Positions 44,652 to 53,208 of a stretch of DNA of 54,503 nucleotides are shown piece after piece. The translations under genes and the position numbers were made by a program. The first letter of the stretch is position 1, and every line of letters starts with the position of its first letter. The notes under the pieces were generated by a model. The model did no database searches and was not told where the DNA came from. It worked only from the letters and a program-made list of their open reading frames with translations. The DNA is from Bacillota bacterium (lineage in GTDB: Bacteria; Bacillota; Clostridia; Oscillospirales; Ruminococcaceae), in contig JAEYXR010000122.1 of NCBI GenBank assembly GCA_023431215.1, positions 1-54,503 of the forward strand, in the 5' to 3' direction.

Positions 44652-45860
44652 ATGACAAAGACAAGAAGAATCTATCCGCTGATAGCAACGATTGCTATCC
44701 AACTATGCCTGGGTGTTGCATATATTTGGAGTGTTTTTCAAACGGGGATTGCAAATTCTTTATTTAACGGCAACAACGCCAATGCAAGTCTTACTTATTC
44801 CTTACTGCTTGCATTGTTAACAGTGGGCAGCGTAATTGGAGGAAAGTTAACCACAAAAATATCCATTAAGTATGTTGTAATGGCAGGCGGGTTCATCCTG
44901 TCTTTCGGTTTTTTTCTTGCCTCCTTCACAACTTCCCAAATGCCTTGGTTAATCTGGCTCTCTTATGGCGTTTTAGGCGGTATAGGGATGGGCTTTTCTT
45001 ACTCCACCACCATTGCCTGTGTTCAAAAATGGTATCCCGATAAAAAGGGGTTTGTAACAGGACTAACCGTTGCCGCGCTGGGCTTGGGCGGAGTAGTATT
45101 TACACCTATTGTAGAAAAGATGATAGTATACTTTGGAGGTCAGGGCAGGGGTGAGCTGATGACATTCAGAGTTATTGCATTCATATTCCTCATTGTGTGT
45201 ACAACAGGCTCGTTTTTTTTATCCATGCCCAAAGAAGAACAAACTGGTACCACACATTCGTCCGATGACCTGAGGATATCTCAAATGATAAAAAAACCTG
45301 TTTTTTATTTTATTACATGTTCCATGATGTTGGCCTGCATGAGCGGACTGATGTTAATAGGCTTTGCAAAGCCCATTGCCGCAGCCAAAGGGATGATTGA
45401 AACAGCTACCATAGGTGTTCTTTTAATATCAATTTTTAACTCTGCGGGAAGGCTCCTGTGGGGGATTTTTTCTGATAAAATTGGCAGAGCCAACACACTG
45501 CTTATCATTATGATTGGCACAGCCGCCGCCTCTCTGTTGGTCAGCTTGGCAGAAGGCTATTGGATTTTTGCTGTCATTGGTGTGATAGGATTTTTTTACG
45601 GCGGTTTGTTGTCAAATTTCCCGACACTTACCGCAGAGGTATTTGGCGCAAAAAATGTTGCTACAAATTATGGCATGGTGTTATTGGGGTTTGGCATTGC
45701 GGCGGTGGCATCTTCCTATATAGCAGGATATTTTAAAGATATTGCAGCCAATGATATTTCTTTGATGTTTCCTGCTTTTGCCATTGCTTCAGCCTGCTCT
45801 GCTGTTGCAGCTGTGTTAATTTTAATTGTAAAAAAGATTCAAAAAGCAAAATCAGCTTAA
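44652..45860 (+). CDS. OFA (oxalate/formate antiporter) family MFS transporter
   Basis: A 402-residue 12-helix MFS protein. It shows OFA features: the start RRIYPLIATIAIQLCLGVAYIWSVF, the loop motif GIGMGFSYSTTIACVQKWYPDKKG, and the later GFFYGGLLSNFPTLTAEVFGAKN. By family it exchanges or imports small carboxylates such as oxalate, formate or pyruvate; the substrate is unknown. AAAGGAGAAAAGAG precedes the ATG directly after a terminator. The next genes, sigma-54 and its activator, are convergent, so there is no shared operon. Confidence 0.92.
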   Translation: MTKTRRIYPLIATIAIQLCLGVAYIWSVFQTGIANSLFNGNNANASLTYSLLLALLTVGSVIGGKLTTKISIKYVVMAGGFILSFGFFLASFTTSQMPWLIWLSYGVLGGIGMGFSYSTTIACVQKWYPDKKGFVTGLTVAALGLGGVVFTPIVEKMIVYFGGQGRGELMTFRVIAFIFLIVCTTGSFFLSMPKEEQTGTTHSSDDLRISQMIKKPVFYFITCSMMLACMSGLMLIGFAKPIAAAKGMIETATIGVLLISIFNSAGRLLWGIFSDKIGRANTLLIIMIGTAAASLLVSLAEGYWIFAVIGVIGFFYGGLLSNFPTLTAEVFGAKNVATNYGMVLLGFGIAAVASSYIAGYFKDIAANDISLMFPAFAIASACSAVAAVLILIVKKIQKAKSA

Positions 45861-45909
45861 AACTTATTTGCAAAATAGCACAATAAAACAACCATGATAT
45901 ACCCGATGC

Positions 45910-45950
45910 AGTAAAGCCAACGGCATAGCCGGTGGCTTTACTATTTTAAT
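45910..45950 (+). terminator. Terminator after the OFA transporter
   Basis: A 10-bp stem (45910-45919 with 45933-45942) with inner GC pairs, followed by ATTTTAAT. It ends the transporter transcript. Confidence 0.75.
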
Positions 45951-46043
45951 CCCTATGCATTGACCCATGGTCGCCGCATTAAATTTTATGACCATAAGCG
46001 ACCAAGTGCCCGTGCAGCCAAAAAATAAAAAGGTGAAGGCCTT

Positions 46044-48800
46044 TTATTTATTCAGTACAAGTTCCATAATCTGCTCAACCATTTCATATTCTTCATCGGG
46101 GATGGTAATATGATATGTGTTTTCAATGTTTTCAAAAGCGGCGGTAAGATCTGCGGCAGCATGCTGTGCCGGTGCACAATTACCACTTTCAAACAGCAGC
46201 CGTTCTACCATTGAACTGATATGGATAAACAGCATAATGCGCTTTCCTGTTTGCAGTTCTCCACGGCTTAATTCAATTTTTTCTACACAGTCGCGCAAAA
46301 AGGGAAACATTTTTTCACCGTCTAAATAAAACAGGTAGCTGCTTAAATGTTGGCCTGACACAAAAAGATCTTCAAACCTTGCCTCCCGGTCAATATCAGG
46401 GCTTACATATTTTGGGTGTACCTGATAATTGCTTAAAATGTGAGAAAGCTGGCGGATACCGTTGCCAATTACCACGTCCTCGGCAGAAATAAAGGGGAAG
46501 GTGGCTTCCAGACCCACATCCATGCCAATAACGCAGATTACCTCGCGAATAGCACTGATTTGTGCCAGACGGCTTTTTAATGATTCAATGGAGGGAATGT
46601 CAATGGTCATAATTTCGATGCTGTCAGGAAAATCAAATTGATTTTCGATGACTCGTTTTAGGCGGGCAGCTGCACCACAGCCTGAAATGCACGCGGTGAT
46701 GATCACCTTTTTTTGGGCGCTGTTTACAAGCTTTTTAGACTCCAGCTCATAAAGCTCTTTAAACCCTGGTTCAAATTTTTTAAGGTGATAATAAATTTGC
46801 TGGGCGGTAGCATTGTGCTCTACTGCCAGCAAGGAGGCCTCAATCACCATAGCTGTACTGATATTAAAAACTTTATAAATTGGGCTGCTGGAAAGCTTCT
46901 GTATTGCTGTACCAATATGGCTGAACTTCTCGGACTCAAACATGACAACCAAACCGCTGGAGTAGCGGTCTATGCCACTGAGTCGTTCAGAGACCCAAGC
47001 GACAATCTGCTGAGGGGTTTCTTCGTTTAAGGTTGCAATATCTAGCCATCGAACAAATTCACGGTTAACAATGCTGTTGGCAACCTTAGCCATTGACTTG
47101 GCGCTTGCCATACCCTGGCAAATAACAACAATACCGCATCGCTCGGTTGCATTGACTTTAGAGAAGGTTTTAATCAGTAAGTTGGAGATAAAACCTGCTT
47201 CATCATAGGGAACAGAAATACCAATTTGTTGTTCCATCATTTCAACAATTTGCTCAGCTACAGAAAAAATAGTAGTATATTCCTCCCGTATGGTAGAAAG
47301 CATGGGGCATACAATGGGCTTTCCATTTTGGATACGTCCAATGGCTATGTTAAGATGCAGCGCCAAAGCAATGCAGTTGTTGTCGCTGAACTCACACTTC
47401 AGCTGGTTTTCTATGAGCTTCTGTGCACGCAGTGTAATATCTCTGGCGGCTTGTCCAATGCAGTCCATAACATTGTTGCCGGGCAAGTCCAGCTTGTAAT
47501 CATTTAAAAGATTGTTAAAATAGCTGTCTACATCCAGCATCATGGCCAGCTGCAAATAGTCACGTTCAACTTTATTTTCAGAATAACTTTTATGGCGACG
47601 CTCCAAAATTTCATAAATATCCAGATTATCTGTTTTCATTGCGGGTTCGTTTACCATCTCGCCAACAGGAGCAAATTCCAAGTCTCCGGAGCAAATGAGG
47701 TTGATGTCGGAGTAAACATTGCGGATACCCCGGATACCATCTTTGACATGGAGAGGAAGTTCAAGAATACCCACCGTTACAATGTCCCGTTTTTCTACCA
47801 AGCAGGCGACATAACCCTTGGCACAGGAAGCACGAATATCGTTTTCCAGCTGCCCTACATTGCCGGGACAATCGTAGGCAAGCAGTGCCTTGATAGCCAG
47901 TGAGTCCACCCGCAGATGAAACCCAAGCTTTCGGGATTCCGAGGAAAAAAGAAGCTTTATCAGGTTAAGTCGCTCCAAAATGCTTCTTTCGGCCAGGGAG
48001 GGGAGGGTTACGGTAATGGGGATACGGCGATTAAAGGTAGACAACAACGCAGAGTTCTTATCCTCTGTGGTAGCCAGCATAATGATGGGTGTGCTGTTTC
48101 TGGTAATATCCGGCTCTCCCAAACGATGGAACTGTCCAAAATCCATAAGATAAAACAACATTTCCTGGGCAGTTTCGGGAAGACGGTGCACCTCATCTAA
48201 AAATAAGATACCTTTATCTGCCTGCTCCACAAGCCCCACACGCTCTTCTTCGGCACCTGTATAAGCGCCCTTGGCACAACCAAACAGCTGTGCCATAATT
48301 AACTGCGGGTTATTGGCATAATCGGCACAGTTAAAGGATATAAATTTTGCATCGGGCCGGATGCGGCCTGCACGCTTGGCATAGTCATACATAACCTTTG
48401 CAAAGGTGGTTTTTCCGGCACCGGTTTTTCCTTCTATCAGCATGGGCAGCCCGCCCAAAGGATAAAGAACGGCTGCCTTTGCTTTTTCAATTTCCATACT
48501 CATGCTGCCGTTGTAGCCTATGTAGTTTTTAAAAACACTGTCTGCATCCTCACCGGAAAGGTTGTTGACTACCTTGGGGGGCATAGGGGTCAAAACTGCA
48601 GCGCTGGCTCTGTACTTTACGGGCCAACCTGGCAGTTTATCTACCATTCCTTCTGCAAAAAGACGGTTTAGGTCAGAGCTTACGTTAGAACGGGCAGCAC
48701 CAACCGTATTTGCAATTTCTTCCGTACTATATACTGCATCATTGCCATGCAGATTTTTCATTTTACGTAAAAACTCATAAATCATTTGCTTTCTGGTCAT
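46044..48800 (-). CDS. LevR-like sigma-54-dependent activator with PRD and EIIA-like domains
   Basis: A 918-residue regulator of the LevR/ManR type. It has an N-terminal winged helix (about 5-65), an AAA+ sigma-54 activator domain with Walker A GKTGAGKT (124-131), the sigma-54 contact loop GAYTGA (178-183) and Walker B ILFLDEVH (198-205), then a PRD domain (about 420-530), an EIIA-Man-like domain, an EIIB-like segment (ITACISGCGAAARLKRV) and a second PRD. In relatives the EIIA motif has an active His (HGxxTA); here it reads CQGMASAKSM, so phosphorylation there may be lost. The ATG at 48800 has AAGGAC 5-6 nt upstream and overlaps the rpoN stop by 26 nt, so the two are coupled. Confidence 0.9.
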   Translation of the reverse strand: MTRKQMIYEFLRKMKNLHGNDAVYSTEEIANTVGAARSNVSSDLNRLFAEGMVDKLPGWPVKYRASAAVLTPMPPKVVNNLSGEDADSVFKNYIGYNGSMSMEIEKAKAAVLYPLGGLPMLIEGKTGAGKTTFAKVMYDYAKRAGRIRPDAKFISFNCADYANNPQLIMAQLFGCAKGAYTGAEEERVGLVEQADKGILFLDEVHRLPETAQEMLFYLMDFGQFHRLGEPDITRNSTPIIMLATTEDKNSALLSTFNRRIPITVTLPSLAERSILERLNLIKLLFSSESRKLGFHLRVDSLAIKALLAYDCPGNVGQLENDIRASCAKGYVACLVEKRDIVTVGILELPLHVKDGIRGIRNVYSDINLICSGDLEFAPVGEMVNEPAMKTDNLDIYEILERRHKSYSENKVERDYLQLAMMLDVDSYFNNLLNDYKLDLPGNNVMDCIGQAARDITLRAQKLIENQLKCEFSDNNCIALALHLNIAIGRIQNGKPIVCPMLSTIREEYTTIFSVAEQIVEMMEQQIGISVPYDEAGFISNLLIKTFSKVNATERCGIVVICQGMASAKSMAKVANSIVNREFVRWLDIATLNEETPQQIVAWVSERLSGIDRYSSGLVVMFESEKFSHIGTAIQKLSSSPIYKVFNISTAMVIEASLLAVEHNATAQQIYYHLKKFEPGFKELYELESKKLVNSAQKKVIITACISGCGAAARLKRVIENQFDFPDSIEIMTIDIPSIESLKSRLAQISAIREVICVIGMDVGLEATFPFISAEDVVIGNGIRQLSHILSNYQVHPKYVSPDIDREARFEDLFVSGQHLSSYLFYLDGEKMFPFLRDCVEKIELSRGELQTGKRIMLFIHISSMVERLLFESGNCAPAQHAAADLTAAFENIENTYHITIPDEEYEMVEQIMELVLNK

Positions 48801-50058
48801 ATTTTGTCCTTCCCTTGGCGTCGGCAAGCTTAAGCTCAAGCCGGTATTTTGCTACAGTGCGTCTGGAAACAGCCGTATCCAGCTGTTCTGTTAATAAGTC
48901 GGCGAGTCTTTGGTCGCTGTAAGGGCTTTGCTTATTCTCCTGCTCTATCATTTGTGTTAAGTGGTACTGAAACTCATCTGCCGAATAATTTCCTACTACC
49001 GGCCTGGCAAACAGCTCCTTGGCAGAAATGAGTCGCCTGCCAAATGTAAGATATTTTTGGTCAACTGCATGGGTTATGGTAGAAGGATGCAGCCCCAACT
49101 GCAGTGCGGCATCCTTTAACAGGCAAACCTGCCGGTGTCCCCCGGACAAAAATGTCTGCTGGCGCTGTACGGCAAACTGCAGTACCTTCAGCAGTGTCTG
49201 GTTTCTTTGCTGTAAACAATAAATAAAACGGCGGGCATAAAAAATTCCATCCTGAGAAAAGCGCCTGCCGCCACCAGCTGCAGACAAGCTTTCAAGATAG
49301 GAAGAACTGATTGTGAGTTTTGGCAATGCATGCTCATAAAGCTGTACGGAAAAGCCTCCATCCTCACCGGATATAATTTCTGCATCAGGAATCACATATG
49401 CAGCGGTATCTTCAGTTGCTTCAATGGGGTAAGGATGTAAGCCCGCCAAAATATTTCTGGCATTTTGAAGCCGTTTTGCTGTCCAGCCAAGCTGCTCCAA
49501 TACAGCCTTGTCTTTACCTTGGGAAAGAGGCAGGAAGGCTTCATAAAGCAAGACCCACGGGTCGCTGTCACGCAGTCCTTTTCTTGCAAGTTGCAGCAAA
49601 AAACATTCCCGTAAATTTCGGGCACCAACTCCCGGAGGCTCCAGCATTTGTACATTGCGTAAAGCTTGTTTTACCTCCTGCATTGTTTTTTTTAATAATG
49701 CAGATAACTCCTGAATGCTTTCACGACAATAGCCGTGATTGTCCAATGATGCAATGATATATCGCTCCATGGGGGATACAGAGCCGTTTTTAAGGTGAAG
49801 CTGAACCTCAAGCTCTCGCCGAAAATCGTTTCCGCTTTTTTCAGCAATCAATTCGGAGGCATTTTGGTAATCATCGGCTGAGCCGCAAAAATGGCCTGTC
49901 TCAATTTCTAAACAGGGATTGCGCTCAGCTTGCGCTTTTATGTAATCATTTAGTTCGGCACTGTTTAAGCTAAGCATATGAGCCAGCTGGCGATGCCAAA
50001 AATTCAATGAAAACTCGGGTGATTGTTGTTGCTTGGCATCAAATTGTTGCTTTTGCAT
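48775..50058 (-). CDS. rpoN: RNA polymerase sigma-54 factor
   Basis: A 427-residue sigma-54. It has the Gln-rich N-terminal activator-interaction region (about 1-55; LNFWHRQLAHMLSLNSAEL), the core-binding region, the central helix-turn-helix and the C-terminal RpoN box SRRTVAKYR (near 405-415). It recognises -24/-12 promoters and needs an AAA+ activator, which is encoded by the next, overlapping gene. GAGGATAAC precedes the ATG. Upstream is a perfect AT-rich inverted repeat that may be a binding site. Confidence 0.95.
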   Translation of the reverse strand: MQKQQFDAKQQQSPEFSLNFWHRQLAHMLSLNSAELNDYIKAQAERNPCLEIETGHFCGSADDYQNASELIAEKSGNDFRRELEVQLHLKNGSVSPMERYIIASLDNHGYCRESIQELSALLKKTMQEVKQALRNVQMLEPPGVGARNLRECFLLQLARKGLRDSDPWVLLYEAFLPLSQGKDKAVLEQLGWTAKRLQNARNILAGLHPYPIEATEDTAAYVIPDAEIISGEDGGFSVQLYEHALPKLTISSSYLESLSAAGGGRRFSQDGIFYARRFIYCLQQRNQTLLKVLQFAVQRQQTFLSGGHRQVCLLKDAALQLGLHPSTITHAVDQKYLTFGRRLISAKELFARPVVGNYSADEFQYHLTQMIEQENKQSPYSDQRLADLLTEQLDTAVSRRTVAKYRLELKLADAKGRTKYDQKANDL

Positions 50059-50080
50059 AGTTATCCTCTGTTTACGTAAT

Positions 50081-50109
50081 ATTTATATTAAGTAAAACCT
50101 AATATAAAT
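50081..50109. promoter_or_regulatory. AT-rich inverted repeat upstream of rpoN
   Basis: A perfect 10-bp inverted repeat (ATTTATATTA 50081-50090 with TAATATAAAT 50100-50109) with a 9-nt spacer, 22 nt before the rpoN start. It may be an operator or part of the promoter; no T-run follows. Confidence 0.4.
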
Positions 50110-50366
50110 TGGTCATGCAGCTTTGTCACGGTCGTTAAAATCCAAATGCGCTGTATGCATTATTTATATATCATATACTATTTTGCATAAAAAAGTCAAT
50201 GAATTTAATGACAAATTGCCAGTATTCGTCTAAAAGTGTTTTGAGGGGTAATTTTGTATAGTGAAATCGAAACAAATATAGCACATAGTAATCATTAAGA
50301 AAAATTATGGCGTTAGGGTAGGTAAAAGTCCCCCGTTATATTTAAATTTCAAATTTTTAAAAAGGC

Positions 50367-50396
50367 TTGACAAACTTACCGGTTATGCTTTATAAT
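50367..50396 (+). promoter_or_regulatory. Strong promoter of the structured RNA and polyamine genes
   Basis: A consensus TTGACA (50367-50372), an 18-nt spacer and TATAAT (50391-50396). The expected start is near 50403, at the first base of the structured RNA. Confidence 0.8.
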
Positions 50397-50402
50397 TGCC
50401 CT

Positions 50403-50775
50403 GTTTTCAATCGCATATAGCGAGAACAACTTTTGACCAGTTTCATATTGAAACTTAAGGCCATACGGACAGCCGGGTCAACTGCCGATTGTGAAGGGAA
50501 TCTTCACATTATTGATTGCGTTAAGAGCGCAACTTTTATAAGTTGGCAACTCAATTGCCAGTTGGTTACTTCATAACCAAGTGTACTAGGGTACACACTT
50601 GTGAAACGGTCAATAAGAGTAGTAAAAGTAGTTCTTACTATATAGACTCTGAAAACTCTGAATAGAAGTATGCACCATTGCTCTATTACGCCAATAGAGG
50701 CTTGGGTGTATACCTCCATATGGATTTGAGTGTTTTACAAGATGTATCACAGTATGCTGTGGTACATCTTTTTTT
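50403..50775 (+). ncRNA. Candidate structured noncoding RNA or attenuator leader, about 370 nt
   Basis: Between a consensus promoter and an intrinsic terminator lie about ten hairpins and no convincing gene. Clear ones include 50439-50445 with 50449-50455 (perfect 7 bp), 50491-50496 with 50502-50507, 50544-50549 with 50555-50560, 50562-50568 with 50574-50580, 50581-50586 with 50591-50596, and a long interrupted stem 50668-50676 with 50705-50713 enclosing 50680-50687 with 50693-50701. TTGACC (50433-50438) can also pair with GGTCAA (50476-50481) around two hairpins. The terminator is a 12-bp stem, 50741-50752 with 50757-50768, then a T-run. I see none of the conserved cores of tmRNA, RNase P, SRP RNA, T-box or common riboswitches. 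It could be a standalone RNA or a transcription attenuator for speD. Confidence 0.65.
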
Positions 50776-50852
50776 GTTTTGTGCGGATTTGAAGTTGGTT
50801 ATTACAGGGATGCGCTTACGGTATTCTGTTTGTATGTGACTGTGTAAAATGT

Positions 50853-50940
50853 CTTTATCACCCCCCTTTGCTTCGCATGATAAAGGCTACATCTTAGAAT
50901 GATTTTGTGCCGGTGCGAAGCGGCAGAATGGAGCAGTGCA
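50853..50940 (+). promoter_or_regulatory. speD leader element (shared with speE)
   Basis: A hairpin (50853-50860 with 50878-50885) carries a loop with TTTGCTTCGCA. Downstream is the block TTTGTGCCGRTGCGAAGCGG plus CAGAA (50904-50928), which ends 12 nt before the start codon and abuts the ribosome site TGGAG. The loop sequence GCTTCGCA (50870-50877) is fully complementary to TGCGAAGC (50914-50921), so a pseudoknot could form. The same block and a similar hairpin precede speE. Confidence 0.6.
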
Positions 50941-51720
50941 ATGGCAGAAAAAATGAGGCTATATGGGTTTAACAATCTTACCAAATCGCTCAGCTTTAAT
51001 ATTTATGATATATGCTATGCTAAAACGGCTCGGGAACAGCAGGACTACATCAAATACATCAATGAGCAGTATAACTCAGAGCGTCTTACCGTCATTTTAA
51101 CAAAGCTGACAGAGATGATTGGCGCTACAGTGCTCAATATTTCCAAGCAGGATTATGAGCCTCAGGGAGCCAGCGTTACTTTTTTAATTGCCGAAGAAAG
51201 CATGGTAAAAAACCGCAGCGGAGAGACAGTTGTGGCACATTTGGATAAAAGCCATGTAACGGTACACACCTACCCGGAGTATCACCCGGAAACTTCCATT
51301 GCTACTTTTCGTGTTGATATTGATGTTGCCACCTGTGGTGAGATTACACCATTGTCCACCTTGGATTTTTTAATTGGCAGCTTTGATTCGGACATTATCA
51401 CCATTGATTACCGTGTACGGGGATTTACCCGCAATATGGCGGGAGAAAAGCTCTTTATTGACCATTCCATTGCCTCTATTCAAAATTACATCAACAACGA
51501 TATCCTGCAAAAATATGACGCGGTGGATGTTAATGTGTATCAGGCCAATATTTTTCATACCAAAATGCTGATTAAGGACCCTATTCTGCAAAATTATCTG
51601 TTTAATTCCGATGTTTATGAAATCCCTCCCAAAATTCGCTTGGATATTACCAACGCCCTGCGACGGGAGATGATTGAGATTTTCAGCGGCTGCAATATTT
51701 ATCGGGAGGTAGAGCCTTGA
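50941..51720 (+). CDS. speD: S-adenosylmethionine decarboxylase proenzyme
   Basis: A 259-residue SpeD close to the E. coli type. It has FNNLTKSLSFNIYDICYAKT, QDYEPQGASVTFL, and the self-cleavage site in LDKSHVTVHTYPEYHPE, where the chain is cut before the Ser (about 104) to make the pyruvoyl group. The later DIVTIDYRVRGFTR-like segment is also present. It makes decarboxylated AdoMet, the aminopropyl donor for spermidine. The start at 50941 is preceded by TGGAG 7 nt upstream; a longer frame from 50899 would translate the leader element. It is first in the operon; the next gene starts at the overlapping TTGA. Confidence 0.95.
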   Translation: MAEKMRLYGFNNLTKSLSFNIYDICYAKTAREQQDYIKYINEQYNSERLTVILTKLTEMIGATVLNISKQDYEPQGASVTFLIAEESMVKNRSGETVVAHLDKSHVTVHTYPEYHPETSIATFRVDIDVATCGEITPLSTLDFLIGSFDSDIITIDYRVRGFTRNMAGEKLFIDHSIASIQNYINNDILQKYDAVDVNVYQANIFHTKMLIKDPILQNYLFNSDVYEIPPKIRLDITNALRREMIEIFSGCNIYREVEP

Positions 51721-53168
51721 AAGACCAAACTCAGGTTCCTTTGCTGGAAGCATTGGAGCGCATGAGATACGACAGGCTGGTGCCCTTTGATGTGCCGGGG
51801 CACAAGCGCGGCAAGGGCAATCCGGAGCTTACCCGGTTTTTAGGAGAACAGTGTCTTTCGGTAGATGTCAATTCTATGAAGCCGCTGGATAACCTTTGCC
51901 ATCCTGTCAGTGTTATCAAAGAAGCGGAGGAGCTTGCCGCGGAGGCCTTTGGTGCGGCTCACGCCTTTTTTATGGTGGGAGGAACCACCTCTGCCGTACA
52001 GGCAATGATACTGGCCAGCGTAAAATGCGGTGATGAAATTATTCTGCCCCGCAACGTACATCAAAGTGTCATTAATGCACTGGTGCTTTGTGGTGCAACC
52101 CCCGTTTACATCAATCCTCAGACCCACAGTCGACTGGGAGTTGCTTTGGGGATGTCTATGCAGGACGTAAGGCAGACCATCAGCGAACACCCCCATGCCA
52201 AGGCTATTTTGGTAAACAACCCCACCTACTACGGAATTTGTTCCGACCTAAAGCAGATTACCCGGGAGGCACACCAAAAGGGGATGCTGGTACTGGTGGA
52301 CGAGGCCCACGGCACGCACTTTTATTTTGGCAAAGAACTGCCGGTTTCCGCCATGGAAGCAGGAGCAGATATGGCGGCAGTGAGTATGCACAAATCGGGA
52401 GGCTCACTGACCCAAAGCTCGCTGCTCCTTTGCGGAACAAAGGTGAACCCACACTACATTCGTCAGGTTATTAATCTGACCCAAACCACCAGCGGGTCTT
52501 ATCTGCTGCTTTCCAGCCTGGATATTTCACGGCGAAACCTTGCCCTGCACGGTGAAGAAATTTTTGAAAAAGTGAAGCGTTTTGCCGACTACGCCCGGGA
52601 AGAAATTAACGCCATAGGCGATTATTATGCCTACTCCAAAGAGCTCATCAATGGGGACAGCGTCTTTGATTTTGACGTTACCAAGCTTTCGGTCAATACG
52701 CTGGACCTTGGTCTTGCCGGAATTGAGGTATATGATTTGCTGCGGGATGAGTATGGGATTCAAATTGAATTTGGAGATTTGGGCAATATTTTGGCCTATA
52801 TTTCAGTAGGCGATAAAAACAAAAACATAGAGCGCCTCATCAGCTCTTTAAGTGAAATTAGGCGGATATACAAAAAGGACAACAAAGAACTGATGGAAAA
52901 TGAGTACATCAGCCCTGCGGTAGTCATGTCACCTCAAAAGGCTTTTTACGCAGAAAAAATCAGTCTGCCCCTGGAAGAATGTGCGGAAAAGGTCTGCACT
53001 GAATTTGTCATGTGCTATCCGCCGGGAATTCCCATTTTGGCGCCGGGGGAGAAAATTACCCATGAAGTGATTGCCTATATTCAGTATGCAAAGGCAAAGG
53101 GTTGTGTGGTAACGGGGCCGGAAAGCATGGATGTAAGCCGGCTGAATGTGCTGAAAGAAGAAGGCTAG
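51717..53168 (+). CDS. speA: Orn/Lys/Arg decarboxylase, probable arginine decarboxylase
   Basis: A 483-residue PLP enzyme of the aminotransferase-fold Orn/Lys/Arg decarboxylase family, similar in length to B. subtilis SpeA. It starts VPFDVPGHKRGKGNP, and has FFMVGGTTSAVQAMI, the cofactor Asp in VLVDEAHGTHF, and the PLP lysine in SMHKSGGSLTQSS (about Lys226). Because agmatinase follows, arginine to agmatine is the likely reaction; lysine or ornithine activity cannot be excluded by sequence. It starts with TTG at 51717, overlapping the speD stop, with GGGAGG upstream. A 13-bp hairpin covers its stop codon. Confidence 0.85.
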   Translation: MKDQTQVPLLEALERMRYDRLVPFDVPGHKRGKGNPELTRFLGEQCLSVDVNSMKPLDNLCHPVSVIKEAEELAAEAFGAAHAFFMVGGTTSAVQAMILASVKCGDEIILPRNVHQSVINALVLCGATPVYINPQTHSRLGVALGMSMQDVRQTISEHPHAKAILVNNPTYYGICSDLKQITREAHQKGMLVLVDEAHGTHFYFGKELPVSAMEAGADMAAVSMHKSGGSLTQSSLLLCGTKVNPHYIRQVINLTQTTSGSYLLLSSLDISRRNLALHGEEIFEKVKRFADYAREEINAIGDYYAYSKELINGDSVFDFDVTKLSVNTLDLGLAGIEVYDLLRDEYGIQIEFGDLGNILAYISVGDKNKNIERLISSLSEIRRIYKKDNKELMENEYISPAVVMSPQKAFYAEKISLPLEECAEKVCTEFVMCYPPGIPILAPGEKITHEVIAYIQYAKAKGCVVTGPESMDVSRLNVLKEEG

Positions 53169-53193
53169 AGTGAAAACACCTTCACTTTAGCCT
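53162..53193 (+). other. Hairpin over the arginine decarboxylase stop codon
   Basis: A 13-bp stem (53162-53174 with 53181-53193, one wobble) includes the TAG stop (53166-53168). It has no T-run and may stabilise or process the mRNA between the decarboxylase and speE. Confidence 0.5.
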
Positions 53194-53208
53194 CGCAGGG
53201 CGATGGAT

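Noticed and set aside
50403..50775. tmRNA, RNase P, SRP RNA, 6S RNA or T-box
   Set aside because: No alanine-tRNA-like ends, no RNase P or SRP core motifs, no T-box sequence; the fold is a chain of hairpins rather than the single long 6S rod.
50899..50940. In-frame extension of speD through the leader, giving a peptide with LCRCEAAE
   Set aside because: The same peptide appears before speE only because the two leaders share DNA; family length and the ribosome site support the start at 50941.
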